NCBI RefSeq assembly: GCF_051379705.1 | Contig: NZ_CP179868.1 | Location: 1,240,001 to 1,304,000, forward strand | From: Ekhidna sp051379705 | GTDB taxonomy: Bacteria > Bacteroidota > Bacteroidia > Cytophagales > Cyclobacteriaceae | Length of the DNA: 64,000 nt | Direction of reading: 5' to 3' | Part shown: positions 44,820 through 53,416 of the stretch, piece after piece | Layout of the letters: each line of letters opens with the position of its first letter | Numbering within the stretch: the stretch's first letter is position 1 | Program-made: the position numbers and the translations under genes | Notes under the pieces: model-generated | What the model was told of the DNA's origin: nothing | The model's database searches: none | What the model saw: only the letters and a program-made list of their open reading frames with translations

Positions 44820-45959
44820 CTAATCCATTGCCTCATAGACTTTGCGCACCATCTCTCCTATTTTGGATGGCTCCAGCCAGCGAGTGATAATGACCATATC
44901 TTTTTGCTCATCGACCACAATGAAGTTTCCCCCAAAACCTGCAGCGTAGTATAGATGATCAGGCAATCCTTCCCACGAACGTGGGCCTTTATTTAGCCAC
45001 CACATGTAGCCATAGCTTTCATAAGCAGAAGCTGGGGTTTGTATCATCTGTGTCCATTGTTCAGAGATAAGCTGATTATCATTCCATTTACCCTTTCGTG
45101 CAAACAGTAGTCCAAATCTTGCATGGTCTTCTGTGCTTATAAATACACCTCCACCATGATGACCTCCACCACTAACCACTTGCATGCGCTGACCATCGAT
45201 TGTCATCCATGAATCATTATAACCATACCACCGCCAGGTAGTACTAGCTCCAATTGGATCCATGATTCGCTCTTTCAATACTTGCGGCAAAGGTTTTCTC
45301 CAGACATTTAAGAGTGAGTAGGAAAGAACATTCACCCGCACGTCGTTGTACTTATAGCTACTTCCCGGCTCTTTCAACTCCCGATACCTCCAGTCATCTA
45401 GCTTGCCTTCACGATCCGGCCGATCGGCCCAATCGTACAAGCCAAATAATGCGCCTGACCAATCAGAGGTCTGCTGTAATAGATGTTCCCAGGTAATCTT
45501 CGAGTTATGTTCTCCTTCGAACGTCTCATCCCAGACATAGTCTTTTACTTTATCTTGAACCGAAGAGATTAACCCATCGTCAAGTGCAAGTCCTGCGGTT
45601 GTAGATAAGTAACTCTTGGTCACACTGAAGGTCATATCCACACGCTTAATATCACCCCATGTGGCCACTACATAACCATCTTTGATAATCATACCGGCAG
45701 GGCCACCGCGTTCTTTTGTAGGACCTTGTAGTTCGTGGTATGGTTCACGGCTAAAGGATTGAAGTATTGCCAATCGAAGATCTTTTTGCCCTGAATATTC
45801 ATTATCAGCAGCAAATTGAACCGCATTGTCTATAGCAGATTGTTTCAAGCCAACTTGGGAAGCTGACCTGGTTTCCCATTGACTTTTGGAAGGATAGTAT
45901 TGCGCACTGAGCGTGATAGAAACACTCAGTGCTATAAGTAGAAATGTTTTTCTTGCCAT
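44820..45959 (-). CDS. Exported serine hydrolase (beta-lactamase class C / DD-peptidase fold)
   Basis: A 379-residue protein with signal peptide (LLIALSVSITLSA) and a penicillin-binding-like fold: Ser-x-x-Lys as SVTK at 112-115 and the Tyr-x-Asn motif in YKYNDVRVN. The KTG-like third motif is probably replaced by the GGGHHGGGVFIS region or HLYYAAGFGG. Such enzymes are esterases or peptidases as often as beta-lactamases. It is the last gene of the minus-strand tgt run, 23 bp after the YbjQ-like gene. Confidence 0.88.
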   Translation of the reverse strand: MARKTFLLIALSVSITLSAQYYPSKSQWETRSASQVGLKQSAIDNAVQFAADNEYSGQKDLRLAILQSFSREPYHELQGPTKERGGPAGMIIKDGYVVATWGDIKRVDMTFSVTKSYLSTTAGLALDDGLISSVQDKVKDYVWDETFEGEHNSKITWEHLLQQTSDWSGALFGLYDWADRPDREGKLDDWRYRELKEPGSSYKYNDVRVNVLSYSLLNVWRKPLPQVLKERIMDPIGASTTWRWYGYNDSWMTIDGQRMQVVSGGGHHGGGVFISTEDHARFGLLFARKGKWNDNQLISEQWTQMIQTPASAYESYGYMWWLNKGPRSWEGLPDHLYYAAGFGGNFIVVDEQKDMVIITRWLEPSKIGEMVRKVYEAMD

Positions 45960-45982
45960 AAAGGCAAGTTACTAAATGGGAA

Positions 45983-46303
45983 TTAATCCAGCTTCACAGC
46001 TGTACCGCTCGCACTAACCATCATCATCCCTCCATCTTTCCCCAGGGTTTCATAGTCAAGATCTATGGCAATAACGGCGTTTGCTCCTAATGCTTTAGCG
46101 GCTTCCATCAGTTCCTGAACCGCTATATTCTTAGCATCCTTAAGTGATTTTTCATAAGCTCCCGATCGGCCTCCAACAATGTCGGTGATTGAAGCAAAAA
46201 TGTCTTTGAAAATGTTAGCTCCGATGATGGCTTCACCGGTGACCATTCCATAGTATGTAGAGATGGTTTTACCCTCTATGTTGTTCGTTGTTGTAAGTAG
46301 CAT
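45983..46303 (-). CDS. YbjQ-family (UPF0145) heavy-metal-binding-like protein
   Basis: A 106-residue cytoplasmic protein with the family pattern: TTNNIEGKTISTYYGMVTGE, FASITDIVGGRSGAYEKSL, then ALGANAVIAIDLDYETLG. The family forms a pentameric fold annotated as heavy-metal-binding, but the function is not settled. It starts one base after the EamA transporter stop. Confidence 0.93.
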   Translation of the reverse strand: MLLTTTNNIEGKTISTYYGMVTGEAIIGANIFKDIFASITDIVGGRSGAYEKSLKDAKNIAVQELMEAAKALGANAVIAIDLDYETLGKDGGMMMVSASGTAVKLD

Positions 46304-46304
46304 A

Positions 46305-47216
46305 TTATCTAATTATATCAGTAGAAAGCGCCTTCTTTTTGTAGCGCCGATTCAATAACGGATAGAGTAGCACGGAGGTTAGGATCAATAGCGTTCCAAT
46401 GTAAAATCCCGGGCTCATCTCCTCGCTATCGCCGAAAATAATCAATGCCAATATAATTCCGTACACTGGCTCCAGATTTACCACCAGGTTAATTGAAAAA
46501 GCAGAAAGACGCTTCATCAATTCAACTGAAACTGAATATGCATATACCGTACACACAATTGCGAGCACGCCCAGATAAAACCAATCATTAAGTGTGGGAT
46601 TTAGTGTTAGCTTATCTACAAAAAAGCCAGAATAGATAGGAAAGAAAAGAGCAGTTGCGATACAAGCGCCAGCCATTTCATAAAATGTGATTACGTAGGG
46701 ATCATACGTTTTGGTCAACCTTCCGTTAATTACTGTAAAAACGGAAGCGATAAACGCAGAAAGTACTGCTATGAGCAAACCAGACAAATAATCGAATTCT
46801 ACGTTGAAAATGATCCCTATTCCAATAAAAGCGATGATGCTTAGAAGAACTTCAAAACGCTTGATCTTCCTACCTTGTGACAATGGCTCAATCAAACTGG
46901 TCCAAAGGGAGCAAGTAGCCATACCAGCCAGGCAAACGGAGGCATTGGAAATGCGTGCAGATAGGAAAAAGAGTATCCAGTGAATAGCAATAAGCACTCC
47001 CGTGCCCATAATTACCAAAAAATGTTTTCTCGAGTGAATAGCAAATGATCGTTTCCAAAACTTCAGAACTATCCACAGACCTACCGCTGAAATAAGCGTT
47101 CTAAAAAAAACGACCTCTACAGATGGGATATCAATAAGTAATCCGAGAATCGCTGTGAAACCCCAAATCAGCACAATGAAATGAAGGGTAAGAAAGTCCT
47201 TCTTCTCCTGTATCAT
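46305..47216 (-). CDS. EamA/DMT-family transporter
   Basis: A 303-residue membrane protein of the drug/metabolite transporter superfamily with ten hydrophobic segments in two EamA repeats (about 10-140 and 150-290; LNVVNLEPVYGIILALIIFG-like signature in the second). These exporters carry amino acids or other metabolites; no substrate can be assigned. The start overlaps the LptF/G-like gene stop by 4 bp (ATGA). Confidence 0.9.
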   Translation of the reverse strand: MIQEKKDFLTLHFIVLIWGFTAILGLLIDIPSVEVVFFRTLISAVGLWIVLKFWKRSFAIHSRKHFLVIMGTGVLIAIHWILFFLSARISNASVCLAGMATCSLWTSLIEPLSQGRKIKRFEVLLSIIAFIGIGIIFNVEFDYLSGLLIAVLSAFIASVFTVINGRLTKTYDPYVITFYEMAGACIATALFFPIYSGFFVDKLTLNPTLNDWFYLGVLAIVCTVYAYSVSVELMKRLSAFSINLVVNLEPVYGIILALIIFGDSEEMSPGFYIGTLLILTSVLLYPLLNRRYKKKALSTDIIR

Positions 47217-48295
47217 CTAGGTACGGTTCTATAAAGCAACATGGCTACTCCGGTAAAGATGATATTCGGCATCCAGATCGCCAGAATTGTATTCATGGAC
47301 CCGGCTTCCGCTATTGCTTGTGCCAAAATGAAGGTTATAATGAATGCGAATGCTATTACAAATCCTAAGGCTATCTGAAAGCCGGTTCCTTGTCTGGATT
47401 TCCGTGCAGACACAATCACACCTATAGCCATCAAAATAATCATAGTAAATGGAGACATGTACCTTATGTACTTTTCGATCTGGAAAATATGGACATCATC
47501 AGCTCCACGTGATTTTTGAAGCTTAATATGATCGGTTAACTCATTCATCGTCATTGTCTCCCAAATTCTATCTTTATTACCAAAATCGCTAGGTGAAAGA
47601 TTCAACAAAGTATCCAACTCATCTCCCTCCGTGATAATCTCCTTCTGATTCTTTATTTCACGCCTTTGCCATCGTTTCAAAGTCCATCGTCCGGTAGAAT
47701 CCCAATCGATCTGACGAGCCGTCAGTTTTTCCACCAGCTGAGTACCATTTACAGTCTCCAAAGTAACTGCTGAACCAACATTCCTTCTCACGTCAAAACG
47801 ATAGATATAGATGTAATCCTCAAGACTATCTCGCTCGGCTATTTTTATGTGGATGTGTTTATCGGTATTGTAGAATGGGTCTTTGAGATATCTGAGTTCA
47901 AAATCTAATCTGAACTTATTGGCATCAGGAATCACATAGCTATTCATGTAAAAGCTAGCTCCACCAATCATTACAGACGCAATGAGGTATGGAAAAAGCA
48001 TACGCTTAAAACTAACGCCGCTAGCCAAAATTGCTACAATCTCGGTTTTTGAAGCCATTTTAGCGGTCACAAAAACTGTAGCAATGAAAACTGTAATTGG
48101 CGTGAGTAGACTGGCGATGTAAGGAATAAATGAAAGGTAATACTGCCAGATCAGTCCTGAACTAAGTTCATTCTTAATGAAGTCATCATTCTTTTCTGTG
48201 TAATCAATCACACAAATGATGAGCTCAAGCAACCCTACCACAAACACAAACGTGACGAGGACTTTCTTCAATATGTACCAGTCGAGCTTTTTCAT
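47213..48295 (-). CDS. LptF/LptG-family permease
   Basis: A 360-residue inner-membrane protein with six TM helices: three at the N-terminus (VLVTFVFVVGLLELIICVID, IASLLTPITVFIATVF), a large periplasmic beta-jellyroll (about 115-265), and three at the C-terminus. It matches the LptF/G components that extract lipopolysaccharide and pass it to the LptC/LptA bridge. In Bacteroidota, two such genes are usually found apart; the other is not in this window. It begins 13 bp after tgt and is cotranscribed with it. Confidence 0.9.
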   Translation of the reverse strand: MKKLDWYILKKVLVTFVFVVGLLELIICVIDYTEKNDDFIKNELSSGLIWQYYLSFIPYIASLLTPITVFIATVFVTAKMASKTEIVAILASGVSFKRMLFPYLIASVMIGGASFYMNSYVIPDANKFRLDFELRYLKDPFYNTDKHIHIKIAERDSLEDYIYIYRFDVRRNVGSAVTLETVNGTQLVEKLTARQIDWDSTGRWTLKRWQRREIKNQKEIITEGDELDTLLNLSPSDFGNKDRIWETMTMNELTDHIKLQKSRGADDVHIFQIEKYIRYMSPFTMIILMAIGVIVSARKSRQGTGFQIALGFVIAFAFIITFILAQAIAEAGSMNTILAIWMPNIIFTGVAMLLYRTVPR

Positions 48296-48308
48296 CTATT
48301 GACTAAAA

Positions 48309-49439
48309 TCACAGTCGTTGACTTACTTTTTTAACCATTCCTTCTTTCCAACTCGCGAAGTTATCATTTATGATTTGCTTTCTTGCTTCACCTACCAACC
48401 AGAGGTAAAATGTAAGGTTTTGAATGCTTGCAATTTGTGCGCCAAGAATCTCATTACTGGTGATTAAATGCCTTAAATATCCTTTGGTATAAAAGGTGCT
48501 CGCATATCCACCCAATTCAGCATCAATTGGAGTAAAATCATCTTTCCACTTTTCATTACGAATATTAATAATTCCCTGTGTGGTGAAAAGCATACCATTT
48601 CTGGCATTTCTAGTTGGCATGACGCAATCAAACATGTCCACACCTAGCGCGATACATTCAAGAATGTTTGCGGGCGTGCCCACTCCCATTAGGTACCTGG
48701 GCTTATCTTTTGGAAGAATGCCACATACATGATCCGTCATCGCATACATGTCTTCTGCGGGCTCCCCTACAGAGAGTCCACCAATCGCGTTACCTTCTCG
48801 CTCCTTGCTTGCTATGTATTCTGCTGATAGCGTTCGTAAGTCTTTATAGACACTACCCTGTACTATGGGAAAAAGAGTTTGATCAAACCCATATTTACCT
48901 TCTGTTTCATCAAATCGCTTTACACAACGATCTAACCAACGATGTGTCATATGCATGGACTTCTCCGCATAGTCATATTTGCAAGGATAGGGTGTGCATT
49001 CATCAAAAGCCATGATGATATCTGCACCAATGGTTCGCTGAATATCCATGATACCCTCCGGAGTGAAAAAGTGCTTACTTCCATCCTTATGGGACTGGAA
49101 ATGAACACCCTCTTCAACAATTTTGCGATTATCCGCTAACGAATACACCTGATATCCACCACTATCGGTCAAAATTGGCCGATCCCAGCCATTGAATTTA
49201 TGCAGGCCGCCAGCTTGCTCTACCACATCCAGGCCAGGTCGCATGTATAGGTGATAGGTATTGCCCAAGATGATTTGTGCTTTGATATCCTCTACCAATT
49301 CACGCTGGTGAACAGCTTTCACTGTTCCTGCTGTCCCAACAGGCATAAATATCGGTGTCTGAATTTCGCCATGAGCCGTTTTGACAACTCCAGCTCTGGC
49401 CGAAGACTTACCGTCGGTATTTAGTAATTCGAATTGCAT
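48309..49439 (-). CDS. tgt: tRNA-guanine(34) transglycosylase
   Basis: TGT exchanges G34 for a queuine precursor in tRNAs with GUN anticodons. The 376-residue protein has the active Asp residues Asp92 (LTDSGGYQVYS) and Asp271 (DCVMPTRNARNG), and LMGVGTP. The family zinc site (CxCxxC plus His) is missing: the four positions are Leu309, Gly311, Ser314 and Gln340. The start is set at ATG 49439 (MQFELLNTDG) because the upstream ATG at 49466 would precede the -7 box. Confidence 0.93.
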   Translation of the reverse strand: MQFELLNTDGKSSARAGVVKTAHGEIQTPIFMPVGTAGTVKAVHQRELVEDIKAQIILGNTYHLYMRPGLDVVEQAGGLHKFNGWDRPILTDSGGYQVYSLADNRKIVEEGVHFQSHKDGSKHFFTPEGIMDIQRTIGADIIMAFDECTPYPCKYDYAEKSMHMTHRWLDRCVKRFDETEGKYGFDQTLFPIVQGSVYKDLRTLSAEYIASKEREGNAIGGLSVGEPAEDMYAMTDHVCGILPKDKPRYLMGVGTPANILECIALGVDMFDCVMPTRNARNGMLFTTQGIINIRNEKWKDDFTPIDAELGGYASTFYTKGYLRHLITSNEILGAQIASIQNLTFYLWLVGEARKQIINDNFASWKEGMVKKVSQRL

Positions 49440-49446
49440 TGGAGCG

Positions 49447-49454
49447 CAAAAATA
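49447..49454 (-). promoter_or_regulatory. -7 promoter box of tgt
   Basis: TATTTTTG on the minus strand matches TAnnTTTG, 7 bp before the ATG at 49439. The first alternative start (49466) would lie upstream of it, which decides the start. Confidence 0.5.
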
Positions 49455-49492
49455 AGCCGAAATCAAGTGGTTCTATTCAGTCAAATAAACTT

Positions 49493-49590
49493 CTCATTTG
49501 AATGAGATTATCAACCATTTTTTATTGAATCTCAACACACCTTAAAATCAGGTGTACTTGAAGTATACCAGTAACACAATTTTTTGTGTG
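49493..49590. promoter_or_regulatory. Cluster of short dyads in the tgt / peptidase divergent gap
   Basis: In the 245-bp gap I see TCTCATT-TG-AATGAGA (49493-49508), a near-palindrome GGTGTACTT-G-AAGTATACC at about 49551-49569, and ACACAA-TTTT-TTGTGT at about 49576-49591. They may be operators or small hairpins for the degraded peptidase gene. None has a family match that I know. Confidence 0.4.
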
Positions 49591-49684
49591 ATAGGAGCTT
49601 CTTCCGGAGATTATAAAACACGTAAGCGGCTGGCCACCTGCCATTACTAGCTAAAAACACCTTTTCAATCTAACAATAGCTAAA

Positions 49685-50394
49685 ATGAAAAAACGTAAAA
49701 ATCTCCTTCAACTCATCACCCTTCTTTTTTGATCATTGGCTCAATTAGTTGTCGTACAGATACGGATATTATTCCTGCTCTTACGATTGACGAAAGGCTA
49801 GCGGAACACGGCCTTACGCGGACGAAACTTGGGAAGCAACTTCAAAACCCATACAGCCTGTCCAACATGCAAATGGCTTTGGATTCTATGAAGACCTCCC
49901 TAGAATCATTTAAGCCTAAAAGTAGGATGCTTCGCGCCGCAGATGAGATGACCATAGAAACTACGGATCTTTATGTTCGTTTTCTTCCTCGAGATTCTAC
50001 GCAGCAAGATGCCATGCTGGACGATACCACGATGGTTTACTACGATCATCCATTGGATTATGAAATTGACATTGAAGGTGATGTGTACGTAGACAGTAGC
50101 TGGACCGAGCACTCAACCCAATGGCTCTATAGTGTAGTAAAGCCAGATTACCCCTTCCCCGATAGCGTAAGACATGAATTGCTTGCCGAACTTTTCATTC
50201 CGGAAAACCATCCTGATTTTGTGGAGCCCGATACGACATCAACTTCAGGACGTAGCAAGACCACCTTAGGGGAACTACTCATGCGGATGGAGACCATGTC
50301 TTTGGCGCTGACGGACAATTTATCCGAAGATGAGAAAGAGCAACTGGCAAACCTGGATACCAAAGGAAGAGCCCGATGGTTTTGGAACAGCTGA
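49685..50394 (+). pseudogene. Broken metallopeptidase lipoprotein gene, 5' part
   Basis: The natural ATG at 49685 opens a lipoprotein signal (MKKRKNLLQLITLLF) that stops at TGA 49730-49732 right after a run of six T. One extra T would join it to the frame starting at 49729 and give LIIGSISC, a proper lipobox. The rest of this part is an acidic segment of about 220 residues without known motifs, ending RARWFWNS. A second lesion follows: TGA at 50392-50394 lies where the sense of the sequence asks for Trp (WNS-stop-WPPKWYPDG). The next part is in the same frame. It is therefore a pseudogene, or a phase-variable gene with a further nonsense mutation. Confidence 0.75.
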
Positions 50395-51381
50395 TGGCCA
50401 CCCAAATGGTATCCCGATGGATATGTGAAGGTGAGAGAACGAAGTGGAAACGTTACCAGAGGCTGGATTCCGGTGAAGCAAGTTCGGGTGAGAACTCGAC
50501 GCTGGTTTACCATAAAAACTGCCGATACTAATGTGAATGGTTACTACCAGACAGGTTCATTTAGAAGACCCGCAAACTACAGCGTGGTATTCAAGACACC
50601 ACATGTGAAGATTACTAACTACATCGGTTGGGCAGGCAGGCATAATGGGCCTAAAAGGAAAGGACGCTGGAATGTCTATTACCACTGGCACACAGCCAAT
50701 TGGGTGAAAGCTACGCTGGTCAATGCAGCTTATGAATACAATGTGCAAAGACTAGATAAAGGCATTCAAAATCCATTTCCGGAAGGTTTCTGGGCATGGA
50801 TTGGTCACCGAACAAAGATACGGGCGGTTTTTAAAAAAGGAAAAGGCGACATGTTCGTAGTGAGGATCAACAGAATCAGGGTTTATACAAAGTTCGAAGA
50901 TGGTAGAGGTGATCGTGAAACAGATGACTTATATGCCATGACATTTCATGAGCTGGGACATCAGTCTCATTGGAAGCTCAATCGGAGAAATATGACAAGG
51001 AGCAGCCATATTCTTAAAGAGAGTTGGGGAACATTTATAGAATACTATTTTACCAAGGAGTACTATGAAAATAACCCAAAAGTCCAAATTAAGAGTAATG
51101 TAAGCATACCAAACTACGATGCAAAAACAATTAAGAAATCAGAAAAATCTGCATACAGTCAGTTTTTGGTTGACCTAATGGATGATCATAATCAACTTAA
51201 TGAATTCCCCGGCACAGATAGAGCAGACGATCGAGTTAAAGGATATACATTTAGTCAAATTCAAGCTGCGGTAAAAAACTCACATCAAATCAATCATGTT
51301 CGTGATTACTTAAAAAGTAGGTATCACAATTCCACAGAAGATGAATTAGATAGACTATTTAATTTCTATTTTCAATTTTAA
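50395..51381 (+). pseudogene. Broken metallopeptidase lipoprotein gene, catalytic 3' part
   Basis: In frame with the 5' part after the TGA at 50392. The first possible internal start is GTG 50425. It holds a beta-rich segment (SFRRPANYSVVFKTPHVKI), a basic region, and the zinc-peptidase motif HELGH in MTFHELGHQSHW, with a downstream ESWGTFIEYYF that could supply the third ligand. The C-terminal 45 residues (IQAAVKNSHQINHVRDYLK and following) recur as remnants in the array downstream. If translated alone, it would be a cytoplasmic protein without signal peptide. I do not recognise a named peptidase family. Confidence 0.7.
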
Positions 51382-51391
51382 TCTATCAATC

Positions 51392-51874
51392 ATGAACTAT
51401 AGTATCTTATTGTTTGGGTTTTTTCTGCTAATCTCAACTGGATGTGTGAATGATAATCGAGTGAGCGCCCGGTTTACAATAACCAGGGTAATTAAGAATT
51501 CCACGGATCATCGAATACAGCTAAGACACTACTTTGAAATAAATCACTTAGACACATTACTGCATTCAGGTGATTCTGTGGCCTTTTCAGCAAATTGTGT
51601 AGTTACTGGAGGTGAACTTGGATGTTTCAATCCCGAATACAGCTATGCTTTAGCGCAAGCATTAGAAGATTCAGTCTACATCATTTTCAATAAAGAAAGA
51701 ATTCTCAAGTACAGAAGAATTGATTTCAACGGATGTTTTGGGAAGGACGTCCTTCAAGCTGAAGTACCATGTGGGTATACCGTCAGAGGGGAAGGAACAA
51801 GTATTGAAACCTATACTTACGAAATCACCAATGAGGATTATGAGATGGCAGAACCTTATGATGGTGGAGATTGA
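51392..51874 (+). CDS. Small lipoprotein, array member A
   Basis: A 160-residue lipoprotein (lipobox STGC, Cys18). It is the first of four paralogues and lies 10 bp after the peptidase gene, so it could share its promoter. Shared features are a VIKNS..N strand, DS..FSA.C, a second Cys, EDSVYIIFN, and the C-terminal TYTYEITNEDYEMAEPY. Its signal peptide (MNYSILLFGF) differs from the other three. No known family is recognised. A terminator hairpin starts 9 bp after the stop. Confidence 0.82.
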   Translation: MNYSILLFGFFLLISTGCVNDNRVSARFTITRVIKNSTDHRIQLRHYFEINHLDTLLHSGDSVAFSANCVVTGGELGCFNPEYSYALAQALEDSVYIIFNKERILKYRRIDFNGCFGKDVLQAEVPCGYTVRGEGTSIETYTYEITNEDYEMAEPYDGGD

Positions 51875-52062
51875 TGCTAATGAAAGGCTGGAATCCGGAT
51901 TCCAGCCTTTTTATTAAAGATGAAGCTATGATTGAAATACAACAAGCAGTACGATATTCAAAACAAATTAGCCATGTGAAAAACTACTTGAAAGTTTACT
52001 ACAGCAACCCGACACAAGAACACCTTGATGAGCTATTCCATTTTTACTCTCAATTTGACTGA
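51874..52062 (+). pseudogene. Remnant 1 of a metallopeptidase gene 3' end
   Basis: The reading frame starts TGATG-coupled to lipoprotein A, but its first 13 codons are just the terminator hairpin. From about 51931 it encodes IEIQQAVRYSKQISHVKNYL..., homologous to the C-terminus of the upstream metallopeptidase (IQAAVKNSHQINHVRDYL). The three remnants in the array are about 95% identical to each other and clearly less like the upstream peptidase, so they come from a different paralogue. Translation as a 62-63-residue protein is possible but unlikely to matter. Confidence 0.65.
51883..51912 (+). terminator. Terminator hairpin after lipoprotein A
   Basis: AAAGGCTGGAATCC and GGATTCCAGCCTTT form a perfect 28-bp palindrome, followed by TT ATTAAA. 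The same hairpin recurs after lipoproteins B and C. Confidence 0.85.
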
Positions 52063-52065
52063 TCC

Positions 52066-52548
52066 ATGAAACCATTTATTCGATTATATTTCTCAATCAT
52101 TCTAATCTTCACAGTCGTAGGATGCACTGATGGAATTGGGGCGAAATATTATAATAATAGAATAATTAAAAACTCCTCAAATCATCAATTAAGGTTGAAA
52201 TTATATTATCAACAAGACTCTATTGATACATTAATCAATATTGGAGATTCAGTTTTGTTCTCAGCATATTGCGAAAACATTAATGGTCATGACGACTGTT
52301 TAAGCGTTGGAAATAATTCAGCATTTGCGACAGCTGATGAAGATTCGGTTTATTTAATATTTAATAATGAGGAGATTATAAGATATAACCGAGAAACAAT
52401 TGGTCTTTGCTGTTCAAAGAACATTCTATTAGCTGAAGCACAATGGGGATATACTGTAACAGGAAAAGGCACCTTCATCAGAACCTATACCTACGAAATC
52501 ACTAATGAAGACTATGAGATGGCTGAGCCGTATGAAGGTGGAGATTGA
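52066..52548 (+). CDS. Small lipoprotein, array member B
   Basis: A 160-residue lipoprotein (lipobox VVGC, Cys20). The first 79 bases, covering the signal peptide and CTDGIGA, are identical to member D, while the core differs widely. Conserved elements are RIIKNSSN, DSVLFSAYC, EDSVYLIFNNE, CCSKNIL and the TYTYEITNEDYEMAEPY end. The second core Cys has shifted (DDC). It is preceded by a terminator and a peptidase remnant, so its own promoter is not evident. Confidence 0.8.
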   Translation: MKPFIRLYFSIILIFTVVGCTDGIGAKYYNNRIIKNSSNHQLRLKLYYQQDSIDTLINIGDSVLFSAYCENINGHDDCLSVGNNSAFATADEDSVYLIFNNEEIIRYNRETIGLCCSKNILLAEAQWGYTVTGKGTFIRTYTYEITNEDYEMAEPYEGGD

Positions 52549-52736
52549 TGCTAATGAAAGGCTGGAATCCGGATTCCAGCCTTTTGATTAAAAATGAAGC
52601 TATGATTGAAATACAGCAAGCAGTACGATATTCAAAACAAATTAGCCATGTGAAAAATTACTTGAAAGTTTACTACAGTAACCCGACACAGGAACACCTT
52701 GATGAACTATTCCATTTTTACTCTCAATTTGACTGA
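52548..52736 (+). pseudogene. Remnant 2 of a metallopeptidase gene 3' end
   Basis: A second copy of the terminator-plus-remnant frame, with the homology beginning at about 52605, exactly 674 bp after remnant 1. It differs from remnant 1 by a handful of bases. Confidence 0.65.
52557..52584 (+). terminator. Terminator hairpin after lipoprotein B
   Basis: Identical 28-bp palindrome to the one after lipoprotein A, followed by TGATTAAA, so the T-tract is weaker. Confidence 0.75.
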
Positions 52737-52739
52737 TCC

Positions 52740-53225
52740 ATGAAACCATTTATTCAGATATTTTTTACAAGCATCTACATCTTAACGATAACAGGGTGTT
52801 CAGATGGAATAGGTGCTCAATACAAAGTACAACGAGTGATAAAAAATTCTTCCAATGTCGATATTGAAATAACCCTTTTTTTTGAGCAAAATGAGATTGA
52901 CTCATTAATACTCCCTAAAGACTCAATTATGTTTTCTGCTTATTGTGTTTCCGTGGGAAGTGAACTACAATGTTCAAATCCAAGCTACAGTTATTCCCAT
53001 GCATTAGGTCTTGAAGATTCCGTATATCTGATTTTCAATGATAATGAAAGAATTATCAGATTCGAAAGGGAGTCAATTGACCCTTGTTGTTCAAAAAACA
53101 TTCTTAAACAAGAATCTCAATGGGGTTACGAAGTTTTAGGCATAGGAACAAGTATTGAAACCTATACCTACGAAATCACCAATGAGGATTATGAGATGGC
53201 TGAGCCGTATGATGGTGGAGATTGA
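52740..53225 (+). CDS. Small lipoprotein, array member C
   Basis: A 161-residue lipoprotein (lipobox ITGC, Cys20). The first five codons match B and D (MKPFI), after which its signal peptide diverges. The core carries RVIKNSSN, DSIMFSAYC, LQCSNPSYSY, EDSVYLIFND and CCSKNIL. Its 3' end from GGAACAAGTATTGAAAC onward is identical in its opening bases to that of member A. No family is known to me. Confidence 0.8.
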   Translation: MKPFIQIFFTSIYILTITGCSDGIGAQYKVQRVIKNSSNVDIEITLFFEQNEIDSLILPKDSIMFSAYCVSVGSELQCSNPSYSYSHALGLEDSVYLIFNDNERIIRFERESIDPCCSKNILKQESQWGYEVLGIGTSIETYTYEITNEDYEMAEPYDGGD

Positions 53226-53413
53226 TGCTAATGAAAGGCTGGAATCCGGATTCCAGCCTTTTGATTAAAGATGAAGCTATGGTTGAGATACAACAAGCAG
53301 TACGATATTCAAAACAAATTAGCCATCTGAAAAACTACTTGAAAGTTTACTACAGCAACCCGACACAGGAACACCTTGATGAACTATTCCATTTTTACTC
53401 TCAATTTGACTGA
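53225..53413 (+). pseudogene. Remnant 3 of a metallopeptidase gene 3' end
   Basis: Third copy of the frame, with the homology beginning at about 53282, 677 bp after remnant 2. A few substitutions (for example HLKNYLK instead of HVKNYLK) separate it from the others. Confidence 0.65.
53234..53261 (+). terminator. Terminator hairpin after lipoprotein C
   Basis: Third identical copy of the 28-bp palindrome, followed by TGATTAAA. Confidence 0.75.
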
Positions 53414-53416
53414 TCC

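Larger units (their letters stand above)
51809..52144 (+). repeat. Conserved block 1 between variable lipoprotein cores (A to B)
   Basis: A 336-bp segment: last 21 codons of A, terminator hairpin, peptidase 3' remnant and the first 79 bases of B. It recurs almost unchanged at 53160-53495, same length, and partly at 52483-52755. Between the blocks the lipoprotein cores are strongly diverged. Confidence 0.8.

Noticed and set aside
50392..50394. TGA read as selenocysteine
   Set aside because: No selenocysteine-type hairpin is evident right after it, the surrounding residues favour Trp, and the same gene has a second lesion.
51871..52062. The three 63-codon frames as genuine small proteins
   Set aside because: Their first codons are the terminator hairpin and the rest is homologous to the peptidase C-terminus; they are better explained as remnants, though TGATG coupling means translation is not impossible.
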